DNA from: JBCCCJ01 sp039029315
Lineage (GTDB): Bacteria > Bacteroidota > Bacteroidia > J057
Assembly: GCA_039029315.1 (NCBI GenBank)
Contig: JBCCGK010000067.1
Location: 1 to 64,000 of the forward strand
DNA: 64,000 nucleotides
Direction: 5' to 3'
Part shown: piece by piece, positions 44,882 through 54,983 of the stretch
Numbering within the stretch: the first letter of the stretch is position 1
Layout: each line of letters begins with the position of its first letter
Made by a program: the position numbers and the translations under genes
Notes under the pieces: generated by a model
Told to the model about the DNA's origin: nothing
The model's database searches: none
Seen by the model: the letters and a program-made list of their open reading frames with translations, nothing else

Positions 44882-47800
44882 ATGAATCATTTACGAAAAA
44901 TCATCTTCATCAATAGCGCCTCAGTCCGATATCAAGAGATGGACCTGAATGGCAATATTCATGTAATTGGAAAGAATGGAACAGGAAAAAGCAGCATCCT
45001 CCGAGCTATTCTGTTCTTTTATTCTGCCAATACCCAACGCCTGGGCATCAAAGCCAATCAGTCTTCTTTTACAGATTTTTACTTTCCACATCCCAATTCA
45101 TGGCTGGTCTATGAAATCAAGGGAACATTAGGGTTGTTTACCATCGCAGCTTTTCGGAAATCGAACCGAATCTCTTTCCGCTTCATCAATGGCGCATACG
45201 AGCGAGAGATGTTCCTGGACGATGATGGCATGGCTCACACGATTCAGGAATTGATCACTCAGGTCAATACAAGAGGCCTCCATCATTCTCGCTCGATAGA
45301 CAAGTATGAGGATTATCGCTCCATCATTTATGGAACACTCACGGGATCTCACAAGACGGATTATCGAAAATATGCTCTCTTTGAAGCCAAATCTCATGAC
45401 AATGTTTGGCGGACCATTTCCAATATTTTTTTGAATGCAAGGCTTGAGTCCCAGTTCATCAAAAAGACATTGATCGAGTCCATAACAGATCGCAGTTTTA
45501 TCATCGATCTCAAGATCATCCAAAAGGAGTTAGAGGATTTTTCACATAACAGGCAGGACATTGATCTCTACAGACGATTCAAAAGCAGACCCGGGAGAAT
45601 CCTCCAGCAAGCCGATCACATCAAGGAACTAGAACAACAACAAATTCTCCTGGCACAAGATCTTGCCAAAAGTCTCAATGCTGGCAAAACTGCCCTCCAA
45701 CAGATCAATGATCTTCTCGAATCTCAACAAGGAAATCTGAAACAGGAAGAAGAGGCCACGCGGAAACTCCATGCTGAAGAACAAGCACGCCTTCATGACT
45801 TGAACAAACGGCTGGGAGTGATCGAACATGACCTTACAACTGCGACAAAAAAACAAACCTATTACGAAGAAATAGGGATCTCTGCCATTCTTGCATCTTT
45901 GGCAAAAAAACCGTCTCTGGAACGCGAGTTAGACAACAGGAAAGCAGATTACCAGACCCTGACATCTGAATTCGCGAATATCGAGCAGGAATTTACAGTC
46001 AGAATTCAGGCCTTGGAAAATGAACAAACACGATTAGACCTTGATCTGGCCCAACAAAAGAATCGGTTGGAGCAGGAAGGTATGAAGAGTCGAACTCAAG
46101 TGTTGGAAGAAACAGCCCAGCGCCGACAGCATATCCGCGAGCAATCTGCCAGACAACAATCTCAGATCCAGGCAGAACTGGAAGCTGCCACACAGGCATT
46201 TCACGAGTTGAGAATTCAAGAAGTTCAGATTCGTTCAACTTCATTCTATGAGGAGGATATGCACCTTCTGAAACAAGAACTTGCAGAAGCGGAGACATTC
46301 CCGAATCAACTGCACGCACAGATCGCTCTGGCCAAAGAACAGCTCAAACACCTCGATCTTCAGGAATCCCATGAGCTCAAACAACTCGAATCAGATAAAC
46401 AACTCACACAGAAAAAGTTACAGGATAAGATTGCGATTTGCGAAGATCGAATCACGACCATACAGAGCCAGATAGAACAAAGTCAGTCTGCTTTTATGGG
46501 CTGGTTGGCAGGTAGGTATCCGGATTGGGAGAAAAATATCGGCAAGGTATGTCGTGATGAAGTTCTTTTTCATCCCTATTTGAGTCCAAGTATTGAGCGA
46601 CTCAACGACTTATTGTTTGGGGTTCAGATTGATTTGGAGGAACTGGAGGTGGAGGTTCCTTCCCTGGAATCACTCCAGCAAGAATCACAAACGCTTGAAG
46701 AGCAAACCGATCGTCTGAAAAAGGAATGGCTCACCTTTGTAAAGGAGTGGGAAAAGAAAAAAATCAATTGCGAAAAACGCTATCGACAAAAAAGAAAAAA
46801 GATAAACAAGACCATCCAACAACATGACAACCAGCTTGAACAATACACTCTCCAACAAAAGAAACTGAGGGTCCACATCGACCAACTCCAACTCAAGGCG
46901 CAACAACTCAAAGAGCAAAAGGTTCTCGCTCTTCAGTACAAAATTCAGGCACAAAAAGATCTGATCACGGAGGCAACAAACAGCTTGCAACAACAACAAG
47001 AGGAGGAAGAAGGACTCTCCCAACAGATCCAGCAACAACAACAAGTACGAATCCTTGAGATAGATCAACAGGTACAACTAGAGATTCAAAAGATTGTGGA
47101 GCAGGAGAAACGTTCCCTGAAGGAGTTCGAAGGAAGAAAAAACATCCTTCTCAAGGAGAAAAACCAGGCTCTTGTTGGCAAAGGAATTGATGTTCAACAA
47201 CTGGAATCCCTCCAAAACGCGATTCTCGAATTGCAAAGCCTGCTGGAAAGCCTTCATCCTCACCAGGAAACGGTAGTTCTGTATCATAGAGACAAAACAG
47301 ACTATCTGGATCGCATGGATTCTTTTCGCTCGGCTATCCAACAATTGGAAAGTCAAATCTCTGAGGTCGGTGCCGCCTTTGCACGCAAGCGAAAGCAACA
47401 GGAACACTTGCTCAATGACATCCGACAACAAATTTCAGATACCTCACAAGAAATAACCAAATGGCAGGCAGAATTCGAAGCCTATGATCTCTTTTGCAAA
47501 AGTCCACTATACGAAAAAATCTCATCTATCCTGTCCAGCACTCTTGAGAGTCAATCTGTGGATTCACTTCCTATTTTGATCCAGCAACTCAATGCGACCG
47601 ATCAGGAATTCACAGGCACATGGGACACGCTCCGAAGACAAATCACAGCCTTTTTGGGGCACTTTCGCATCGGCAATGTCTTCAACTTCCCCGACAATCT
47701 GCCAGATGAGCAGGCATACAGAACCTTTGCCACAACATTGCGAGAGTTTGTTGAGACCCAAAAAATCGAAGACTTCGAGCGTGAAATCAGCAAGCAATAT

Positions 47801-48529
47801 GCACAACTTGTCGGAAAAATAAGCGAAGAGGTCCGAGCCTTATCTTCTCTGGAAGAAGAGATTTACAAAATCATCAGTCGGATCAACAAAAGTTTCCGAG
47901 AGAGTAACTTTGTGGGCGTGGTCAAGGAAATCCAGCTCAAGATGGAAGACAGTACCAATCCAGTTGTCAGGGCGCTCAAGCATCTCAAAGAATATGATGA
48001 TCAATATGGCATGCAGCTGGGAGGTCCTTCTCTATTTAGCCAAACAGATAATACGGAGACCAATCGCAAAGCAATCGCATTACTGGAAGTACTTACAGAA
48101 AGCTTGAAAGGGTACAAAGAAGATCAGCTTCAATTGGAAGACACCTTCCAACTGGCATTCCGCGTGCAGGAAAATCAAAATGATACAGGTTGGGTTGAAC
48201 GCCTGTCTAGTGTAGGGTCAAATGGGACCGATGTCTTGGTGAAAGCCATGATTTATATTACTCTCCTTAGTGTCTTCAAGGATAGGTCTTCCAAGAAAAA
48301 ACAAGAGTTTCGGCTTCATTGCATCATCGATGAGGTGGGCATTCTGGATACCAGCTATCTTCAGGATTTGATCACCTTTGCCAATGCAAAAAATATCACC
48401 TTGATCAATGGCTCACCCAACGAAAACAATCCATTGGCATACAATCATATCTATCATGTTCGCCGGGATGAGCAGGATTTCGTTCGAGTGAATCGCTTGA
48501 TCAGCCAAGTAGGGAGTGTTGACATATGA
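44882..48529 (+). CDS. MukB/SMC-like ATPase (DUF3584-like)
   Basis: A 1215-residue SMC-type protein. Walker A GKNGTGKSS at residues 30-38 lies in a strand-loop-helix head; two long coiled-coil arms (about 230-560 and 620-880) flank a hinge-like region near 540-600 (SAFMGWLAGRYPDWEKN). The C-terminal head has a signature-like VGSNGTDVLVKAM near 1110 and a Walker B LHCIIDEVGILD near 1145. Several polyglutamine-rich stretches mark the second arm. The size and head order match MukB/MksB/JetC and DUF3584 proteins. It probably loads on DNA and extrudes or tethers loops in chromosome maintenance or plasmid/phage defence. Confidence 0.85.
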   Translation: MNHLRKIIFINSASVRYQEMDLNGNIHVIGKNGTGKSSILRAILFFYSANTQRLGIKANQSSFTDFYFPHPNSWLVYEIKGTLGLFTIAAFRKSNRISFRFINGAYEREMFLDDDGMAHTIQELITQVNTRGLHHSRSIDKYEDYRSIIYGTLTGSHKTDYRKYALFEAKSHDNVWRTISNIFLNARLESQFIKKTLIESITDRSFIIDLKIIQKELEDFSHNRQDIDLYRRFKSRPGRILQQADHIKELEQQQILLAQDLAKSLNAGKTALQQINDLLESQQGNLKQEEEATRKLHAEEQARLHDLNKRLGVIEHDLTTATKKQTYYEEIGISAILASLAKKPSLERELDNRKADYQTLTSEFANIEQEFTVRIQALENEQTRLDLDLAQQKNRLEQEGMKSRTQVLEETAQRRQHIREQSARQQSQIQAELEAATQAFHELRIQEVQIRSTSFYEEDMHLLKQELAEAETFPNQLHAQIALAKEQLKHLDLQESHELKQLESDKQLTQKKLQDKIAICEDRITTIQSQIEQSQSAFMGWLAGRYPDWEKNIGKVCRDEVLFHPYLSPSIERLNDLLFGVQIDLEELEVEVPSLESLQQESQTLEEQTDRLKKEWLTFVKEWEKKKINCEKRYRQKRKKINKTIQQHDNQLEQYTLQQKKLRVHIDQLQLKAQQLKEQKVLALQYKIQAQKDLITEATNSLQQQQEEEEGLSQQIQQQQQVRILEIDQQVQLEIQKIVEQEKRSLKEFEGRKNILLKEKNQALVGKGIDVQQLESLQNAILELQSLLESLHPHQETVVLYHRDKTDYLDRMDSFRSAIQQLESQISEVGAAFARKRKQQEHLLNDIRQQISDTSQEITKWQAEFEAYDLFCKSPLYEKISSILSSTLESQSVDSLPILIQQLNATDQEFTGTWDTLRRQITAFLGHFRIGNVFNFPDNLPDEQAYRTFATTLREFVETQKIEDFEREISKQYAQLVGKISEEVRALSSLEEEIYKIISRINKSFRESNFVGVVKEIQLKMEDSTNPVVRALKHLKEYDDQYGMQLGGPSLFSQTDNTETNRKAIALLEVLTESLKGYKEDQLQLEDTFQLAFRVQENQNDTGWVERLSSVGSNGTDVLVKAMIYITLLSVFKDRSSKKKQEFRLHCIIDEVGILDTSYLQDLITFANAKNITLINGSPNENNPLAYNHIYHVRRDEQDFVRVNRLISQVGSVDI

Positions 48530-48590
48530 GTGGATGATTGATGGAGTAGAAATCAAGAACTTTGTTCATTCAGGCTTTATTTTTTCTGAT

Positions 48591-51011
48591 ATGCGTACCA
48601 ACTGTTTGTCTTTCCTTTTGTTTGTTGTCTTAAGCATCGGGCTTCATTCTTTCTCATGTGCTCAAAACTTCTCAATCGATGGAGTAGGGGATACCGTAGA
48701 AATCCTCATCGATCATTGGGGGATTCCGCATATCTATGCCGATTCGGAGACAGATTTATTTTTTGCGCAAGGATTCAACGCTGCACGAGACCGACTGTTT
48801 CAGTTCGAAGTCTGGCGTAGACAAGCGACCGGGACTGTAGCAGAGATCCTCGGTGAGCGAGAACTTAAGCGAGACATTGGCACCCGATTGTTTCAGTTTC
48901 GAGGGAACATCACCGATGAAATGAATCACTACCATGATCGGGGTGAACACATCATCACTTCCTATGTCCAGGGAGTCAATGCCTATATTGTATGGACGGA
49001 GCAGCACCCTGAAGCATTGCCAATTGAATTTGAGCTATTGGGCATCAAACCTCAAGCATGGACTCCGGAGGTTGTGATTTCCAGACATCAGGGCTTGCTG
49101 GGGAATATTGGTTCAGAATTGGAAATTGGGCGAATGGTTGCCAAAATCGGTACGGACATCACTCGGCAACTTAACTGGTTCCACCCAGATGAACCAATTT
49201 TAGAACTGGATTCTAAAATCGATCCGGAGCACCTGAAAATGGACATTCTAGGACTTTACAACGCATACAGAAGACCTGTACAATTCAGGCCGGAGGATCT
49301 TGTTGCCGATGCTCAAAATGATCCTGATACCTATAAGGATATGGCATGGCTAGATCAGGAGGCTGAAAAAGATTTTTATCGGGAAGACATTCACCATCTT
49401 GGAAGTAATAATTGGGTGATCTCTGGAGAACACAGTCAAAGTGGTTATCCCATGATGGCCAATGACCCACATCGTCGCCAATCGGTTCCTTCTTTGAGAT
49501 ACATGACACATCTGGTCGGTCCAGGTTGGAATGTCATCGGTGGGGGAGAACCTGAAATTCCTGGGATCTCCATCGGTCATAATGAACATGGCGCTTGGGG
49601 CTTGACCGTCTATCGCACCGATGCGGAAGATCTTTATGTGTACCAAACCCATCCAGACAATCCCAATCAATATTGGTATAAGGGGGCATGGGAGGGCATG
49701 CGGATCATTCAGGATACTATTCCTGTCAAAGATCAGGAGGCTGTAGTCGTGGAGCACAAATATACCCGACATGGTCCTATGGTCTATGAAGATACTGAAA
49801 AGCATATCGCCTATGCCGTTCGCTGTGGCTGGTTAGAAATTGGTGGCTCGCCTTATCTCGCCAGCCTTCGGATGGATCAGGCCGAGACCTTCGAAGCTTT
49901 TAGGGAAGCCTGTAATTACAGCAATATTCCAGGCGAAAACATGGTCTGGGCAGACCGAGCCGGAAACATTGGCTGGCAAGCTGTAGGTATAGCCCCCGTC
50001 CGTCGAAACTGGAGTGGGTTGGTCCCTGTTCCTGGCGATGGATCTTACGAATGGGATGGCTATCTTCCTATCATCGCCAAACCACATGTCTACAATCCAG
50101 AAAGCGGTATTTTTGCGACAGCCAATGAGAATGTGACACCAAGAAGTTATCCGCATAGAGATGCGCTTGGCTTTAGTTGGTCAGATCCCTATCGTGGCAA
50201 TCGAGTGGCAGAACTGCTCAACAATGGTCGCAAGCATTCTCTCATGGATCTGGCGAATTATCAAACGGATTATCTCTCCATTCCCGCCCGGACGCTCGTT
50301 CCTCTCCTCAAACATCTTTCTTCAACTGACAAATATGTGAAAGAAGCTCAAGAACGACTTCTGGACTGGGATGACTTTCAGCTAGATAGAGAATCTGTTG
50401 AAGCAGCTATTTATGTCGCCTGGGAACGCCAGCTCAAGCGTGAAATGATTCGTTTGGTCGTTCCAAAAGACCTTCAAGCAGGTTTTTATCTTCAACACAA
50501 ACTTCTGATAGACTGGCTTATCCTGCCAGATGGCAAATTTGGTTCTCATCCCTTGAGTGGAAGAGATCAGTTTTTGATGAGTTGTCTGGAAGGAGCAGTA
50601 GCAGATTTGAGGGAAAAGTATGGCAATGATCCCGACAAATGGGTGTATGGGCAGGAAAGCTACAAACACATTCACCTCAAACATCCCCTAAGCAATGCTG
50701 TCAAAGCAGACATCCGACCAAAACTGGATGTAGGTCCAGCCCCAAGAGGCGGCAATGGCTATACCGTCGGCAGCACAGGTAGCGGAAACAATCAGCCTAG
50801 CGGAGCTTCTTTCAGATTGATCGTCGATACAGGCAACTGGGATCATTGTCTGGGGACAAACTCTCCCGGACAATCCGGCAATCCTGATGATTCATTTTAC
50901 AAGAATCTGTTTGACTCCTGGGCCAATGATCAGTTTTTTCCGGTGTATTATTCGAGGGAGAAAGTGAAGTCGGTGACGGCGAAGAAGCTTTTGTTGGTTC
51001 CGCAAAAATAA
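48591..51011 (+). CDS. Penicillin acylase family (S45) Ntn hydrolase
   Basis: An 806-residue exported acylase. The ATG at 48591 places a signal peptide ending in CAQ at the N-terminus; an in-frame GTG at 48516 would overlap the SMC gene. The A-chain part has DHWGIPHIYADSETDLFFAQGFNAARDRLFQ. Self-cleavage is expected before Ser272 in GSNNWVIS, which becomes the N-terminal nucleophile of the B chain; NDPHR and the later NGYTVGSTGS and Asn/Arg segments fit the family. Substrates include beta-lactams and N-acyl homoserine lactones in relatives; here undetermined. Periplasmic. Confidence 0.92.
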   Translation: MRTNCLSFLLFVVLSIGLHSFSCAQNFSIDGVGDTVEILIDHWGIPHIYADSETDLFFAQGFNAARDRLFQFEVWRRQATGTVAEILGERELKRDIGTRLFQFRGNITDEMNHYHDRGEHIITSYVQGVNAYIVWTEQHPEALPIEFELLGIKPQAWTPEVVISRHQGLLGNIGSELEIGRMVAKIGTDITRQLNWFHPDEPILELDSKIDPEHLKMDILGLYNAYRRPVQFRPEDLVADAQNDPDTYKDMAWLDQEAEKDFYREDIHHLGSNNWVISGEHSQSGYPMMANDPHRRQSVPSLRYMTHLVGPGWNVIGGGEPEIPGISIGHNEHGAWGLTVYRTDAEDLYVYQTHPDNPNQYWYKGAWEGMRIIQDTIPVKDQEAVVVEHKYTRHGPMVYEDTEKHIAYAVRCGWLEIGGSPYLASLRMDQAETFEAFREACNYSNIPGENMVWADRAGNIGWQAVGIAPVRRNWSGLVPVPGDGSYEWDGYLPIIAKPHVYNPESGIFATANENVTPRSYPHRDALGFSWSDPYRGNRVAELLNNGRKHSLMDLANYQTDYLSIPARTLVPLLKHLSSTDKYVKEAQERLLDWDDFQLDRESVEAAIYVAWERQLKREMIRLVVPKDLQAGFYLQHKLLIDWLILPDGKFGSHPLSGRDQFLMSCLEGAVADLREKYGNDPDKWVYGQESYKHIHLKHPLSNAVKADIRPKLDVGPAPRGGNGYTVGSTGSGNNQPSGASFRLIVDTGNWDHCLGTNSPGQSGNPDDSFYKNLFDSWANDQFFPVYYSREKVKSVTAKKLLLVPQK

Positions 51012-51050
51012 ATCCTCAGAGATTCTCATTTTTTTTGAGATTTAGCTTGC

Positions 51051-51433
51051 ATTTATTTCAATTATTTCCAAGTTTCGTCACAATCGAGATTTAATTTATC
51101 TCTTGAAAGAAAAATTGATATTGAGAATTTTCCCATTTATCGAACTTCTTTCTCCCGCCTGCTGAATATGTGGACTTACAAGAACTTGGATTCTCTTTTT
51201 CAAGGAGAAACTGTCAGTTATTTTTTCTGATTCATTCTCTCAGAAGCGTCCATTTTACTTCTTTAACATTCACTTTAATTTGCTGTACATCAGCTTATTG
51301 ATTATGAATTCTTCTTAATTAGCATGTCTTACATGTGAATAATTTCATTGGCTTTGATTCGCAGAATCTAGCTGGAGAAGCTGAGTATGTTCCCCGCCAA
51401 ACAGTCGCTGTTTAGGCCCTGGGATTCCTATAC
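51051..51433 (+). promoter_or_regulatory. Duplicated leader element, copy A
   Basis: A noncoding stretch of about 383 bases upstream of the GLPGLI gene, similar end to end to 54984-55363. Bases 51146-51193 are identical to 55079-55126 (48 of 48). Two hairpins are shared: 51191-51209 (TTCTCTTT/AAGGAGAA) and 51396-51417 (stem GCCAAACAG/CTGTTTAGGC with one bulged A, loop TCG). Both differ from copy B by paired changes that keep the stem. The element ends 42 bases before the ATG at 51476. It is probably a 5' UTR or control region; strand is inferred from the downstream gene. The bases 51012-51050 show nothing more. Confidence 0.75.
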
Positions 51434-51475
51434 TAAACATTTCATCATCTTTTGCAATTGATAACCTTTAAGAAT

Positions 51476-52240
51476 ATGAAATATCTCTTCTTATCTTTTC
51501 TCACTATAGCTTTGCTTCATCCCATGCTTTCTCAGGTTACTGGCAGACTTACCTATATTGAGGCAGTAAACCTGAACAATGTCACACTTGAAGAAGGAGA
51601 GCTGGATGACAATATATTCCAGTTGCTATTCTCAGCCCAAAAAGCACGATATGACTATGCAGGCGGAGGACCAGCACACAAGAAGATAGGGAGCTTCGAG
51701 CAAAGAAATGAAGATAAACTAGATCGGCGATTTGTTTTTTATCAGGATAGAAAAAAACATGAGTTGATCTCCCAAGAATTTAATTATGGAGGCCCGCATC
51801 TGATACAAGAAAAGTGGCCTGATATTCCATGGACGATTCAGCAGGAAGAAAAAATCATTGCTGAACTCTTATGCAAAAAAGCGACTGCACACTTCAGAGG
51901 GAGAGACTATACAGCCTGGTTCACTCCTGAGCTTCCATTTAATTTTGGTCCCTGGAAATTATGTGGTCTCCCAGGCTTGATCCTGGAAGCATATGATGCT
52001 ACAGGTCAGGTGGCATACTGGTTTCATTCTCTTACCTTTCCACTTCCTGCTGACTCACCTATTCTTGCTCCATCTGAAGGAAAGCGAGTGAGTGTCCTGG
52101 AGCGAGATGAGATCATCAAAACCGTTTCACAAAAAAGACTGATGATGCTCAAAGCCCGTTTAGGGAGCAATGTCTCAATAGAGTTAGTTGGCGGAAAAGT
52201 GAACAGAATTGAACTGAGTTTTGAAGACCTTTCTCCATGA
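51476..52240 (+). CDS. GLPGLI family protein
   Basis: A 254-residue exported protein from the ATG at 51476 with a signal peptide ending MLSQ. WKLCGLPGLILEA near residue 162 is the diagnostic GLPGLI motif, preceded by the usual AWFTPELPFNFGPW. These proteins are found next to TonB-receptor-like barrels in Bacteroidota, as here (ATGA overlap with the next gene); their role in that pairing is not established. Periplasmic or surface location. Confidence 0.92.
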   Translation: MKYLFLSFLTIALLHPMLSQVTGRLTYIEAVNLNNVTLEEGELDDNIFQLLFSAQKARYDYAGGGPAHKKIGSFEQRNEDKLDRRFVFYQDRKKHELISQEFNYGGPHLIQEKWPDIPWTIQQEEKIIAELLCKKATAHFRGRDYTAWFTPELPFNFGPWKLCGLPGLILEAYDATGQVAYWFHSLTFPLPADSPILAPSEGKRVSVLERDEIIKTVSQKRLMMLKARLGSNVSIELVGGKVNRIELSFEDLSP

Positions 52241-54894
52241 AATATTGGATATGTTGGCTACTGCCTATCCTGCCTCAGTTAATATGGGGCCAAACACTGA
52301 TAGAGGGAATCGTCCTGGACTCTGCTCATCAAGCAATTCCATATGCCAATGTCTATCTCAGCCCGGTAGAGGACGCACACATTCTGATCTACACAAGTAC
52401 AAATGCAGAAGGGGCATTCCAATTGTCTTACAAAGAAGGCATGTATGATCTTCATGTCAAAGCCTATGGATATGAGGAATATCGGCAGTCCATTACGATT
52501 TCTGACTCCAGTTCATCTTCCCTCCAGAATCTACAGGTCCAACTTCAGAATAGGGACTTGTTGCTAGATGAGGTTGTCATCGAAGCATCAGGAAAAGTCA
52601 TTCAAAAAAACGATACCATTGTCTTCAAAGCTGATGCCTTCAAGACCGGAGAAGAAAAGGTAGTAGAAGACTTACTGAGAAAATTACCCGGCGTAGAAGT
52701 CAGTGAATCTGGAGCTGTTTCGGTCAATGGAAAGGCCGTACAAACAATCATGATAGAAAATGATAATCTGTTTGACAATAATTATCGGCTTGCAAGCAGA
52801 AATCTCGATGTGGATGTCATTGAAAGTGTGGAAATCCTTCAGGATTTTTCAGACAATCCGCTTTTGAAGGATGTAAAGGATTCTGATGATGTTGCGATAA
52901 ACTTAACCTTAAAAGAAGATCGAAAACGGCTACTCTTTGGCAATGTCCGAGGGGCCTATGGAATTGGGCAACGCTATGAAGGGAAATTGAATCTCATCTC
53001 AATCAGCCCAAAAGCAAAAGCATTTGTCCTGGCTAGTACCAACAATCTGGGAACAAACCCTGTTGGAGACATCTTTCAGTTGCTCAATCCCAATCTATTT
53101 TCTGGCAAAAAGATCATTGGCGACGGGATAGTCTCAAAGGAATTGGTCAGGCCTGAAACGTATTCTATTCCTCATCTGCCAGCAATAAGGTATACCAACA
53201 ATCGAGCAAGATTCTCCTCATTGAGTACAGTATTACGTCCGAGCAAGCGACTAAAGATCAAATTGTTGGCTTATTATTTTGGAGATCGAAATCCCTTTGA
53301 ATATAGTCGCACAACAACATATCTGTTGGATTCTCCCATAGAGATCCAGGAAGGATTTTCCACCAACAAACATCTGAGAAGTGGCCTGCTCCGAATGCAT
53401 GCAACATACTTTTTAAGCCCAACATCTAATCTGGAATATACTGGAGTGGGAAGTGTCTCGCACACCAAATCCGATAACAGGCTTTTATTCAACCAAATGG
53501 ATATCACGGAAAATCTCCATACTCAACATCATTTCCTGGATCAGCAGCTTCAATTCACTCAAAAACATACACAAACAAGTGCTTCTGTATTCAGGGCCAG
53601 ATTTTTTGTTGATGATAAACCCCAAATTTTTAACATAAGCCCGGGAATCCATCAAGATATTTTCCTTGCTAATCCTACCTATACCCAGATCCAGCAAGCT
53701 TCTTCCCAACCAGTAAAGTTTATGGCGATGTCCTGGGACTATTTTCACCGCACCCCCTGGGGAAATATCAGTATTCGCCCCCATATCTATCGGCATACCG
53801 ATCAGATGTATTCCTCTATTCGTCTACTTGATCATCTCGACCAGGATATGTTTCAGGATATCCTTCCTCCGAATGAGTTGTCATTTGTCAGAACCCATTC
53901 AAGTGTAAGAGGAATGATCAAAAGACAAATTGGACCTTTGGGCTTGTCTGTAGGAACAGGGCTTCACTATCAACACATAACAGTCAATACCATCAAGGAT
54001 AATCAGACATTTTTCTATCTGACGCCAAGGGTGGGACTCAAATGGAAAGCATCCAGGAAACACCATATCAGCGGATTGTATGCTTACAATGCCGAGTTTT
54101 CATCTGTAGATCAGATATTTCCACAGATGATGTTCCAATCTTATCGGGAACTTACAAAGGGTTTTGAGCAGATCAATCAAAGCCAACACGCTTCTTATGT
54201 ATTCAGTTATCGATATGGAAATTTTGAAGATGAATTTACCTTTTACACCAATGTGAGTTATTTCAGGAGAAAACATACGCTCGAATCCCAAATTCAGGTA
54301 TTTCCCACCTTCTCACTGGCTCAATATTTTCAAACCAGGAGAAAAGATTTTTACAGCATGAATTTGGTTGTGGACAGGTTTTTTCCTTCTCTTTTTTCCA
54401 ACATCAAGCTAAAGGTCAATGTTACAGGAAATGCCTATATGAACTCATTGAATGAAATGACCCGAGATGTGGCATTCTCCTCTCGACAAGTTTCGGCCGA
54501 ATATCGCAGTGTTTGGGCATTTCCACTGAATATACATCTCAAGCTCGGACTCAGACAAGGATCTTATCAGATCTCAGATGATCAAAAAATATCCAATCTA
54601 AATGGAGTGAATTTTTTTGAAACTCGTTTGAAGATCTCCAACAACTTCCAATCCCAAACCCGACTAGAACATTATGCTCTCTCTGTAAACGGCAAGATGA
54701 GTCATTATTTCTTTCTAGATTCTCATTGGCAATACGAACTCAACAAGAATTCCTTCTCTCTGGGTCTCAATATGAAAAATCTTCTCAAGCAAGAAGAATT
54801 TATTCAAACCCTGATCAGTGACACAGATCGACAAGTGGAAAGGACGAAATTGATCAGAAGGTACATTCTGTTAGAGGCATTTTTTCGATTTTAG
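52237..54894 (+). CDS. TonB-receptor-like outer-membrane beta-barrel protein
   Basis: An 885-residue outer-membrane protein. After a signal peptide ending IWGQ, residues about 20-110 form a carboxypeptidase-regulatory-like beta-sandwich (EGIVLDSAHQAIPYANVYL). A plug-like domain follows (about 110-230, with DLLRKLPGVEVSE and VNGKAVQTIMIENDNLF), and the rest is barrel strands ending in LLEAFFRF, with terminal Phe. It belongs to the OMP_b-brl_3 group rather than to full SusC. It is coupled to the GLPGLI gene. The ligand is unknown. Confidence 0.9.
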   Translation: MKYWICWLLPILPQLIWGQTLIEGIVLDSAHQAIPYANVYLSPVEDAHILIYTSTNAEGAFQLSYKEGMYDLHVKAYGYEEYRQSITISDSSSSSLQNLQVQLQNRDLLLDEVVIEASGKVIQKNDTIVFKADAFKTGEEKVVEDLLRKLPGVEVSESGAVSVNGKAVQTIMIENDNLFDNNYRLASRNLDVDVIESVEILQDFSDNPLLKDVKDSDDVAINLTLKEDRKRLLFGNVRGAYGIGQRYEGKLNLISISPKAKAFVLASTNNLGTNPVGDIFQLLNPNLFSGKKIIGDGIVSKELVRPETYSIPHLPAIRYTNNRARFSSLSTVLRPSKRLKIKLLAYYFGDRNPFEYSRTTTYLLDSPIEIQEGFSTNKHLRSGLLRMHATYFLSPTSNLEYTGVGSVSHTKSDNRLLFNQMDITENLHTQHHFLDQQLQFTQKHTQTSASVFRARFFVDDKPQIFNISPGIHQDIFLANPTYTQIQQASSQPVKFMAMSWDYFHRTPWGNISIRPHIYRHTDQMYSSIRLLDHLDQDMFQDILPPNELSFVRTHSSVRGMIKRQIGPLGLSVGTGLHYQHITVNTIKDNQTFFYLTPRVGLKWKASRKHHISGLYAYNAEFSSVDQIFPQMMFQSYRELTKGFEQINQSQHASYVFSYRYGNFEDEFTFYTNVSYFRRKHTLESQIQVFPTFSLAQYFQTRRKDFYSMNLVVDRFFPSLFSNIKLKVNVTGNAYMNSLNEMTRDVAFSSRQVSAEYRSVWAFPLNIHLKLGLRQGSYQISDDQKISNLNGVNFFETRLKISNNFQSQTRLEHYALSVNGKMSHYFFLDSHWQYELNKNSFSLGLNMKNLLKQEEFIQTLISDTDRQVERTKLIRRYILLEAFFRF

Positions 54895-54983
54895 CGGCAC
54901 CTCTTAGACCTGTGGAATAAGCTTTGCTCCCCCGATCCAAAAAGTTTCACTATTTGATGTTTGTTTTTTCATTTCTTGTTTGG

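Noticed and set aside
44322..48529. Calling the SMC pair a Wadjet defence system
   Set aside because: Wadjet needs JetA (kleisin) and JetD (nuclease); neither is present, so only the MukE/MukB-like pair is claimed.
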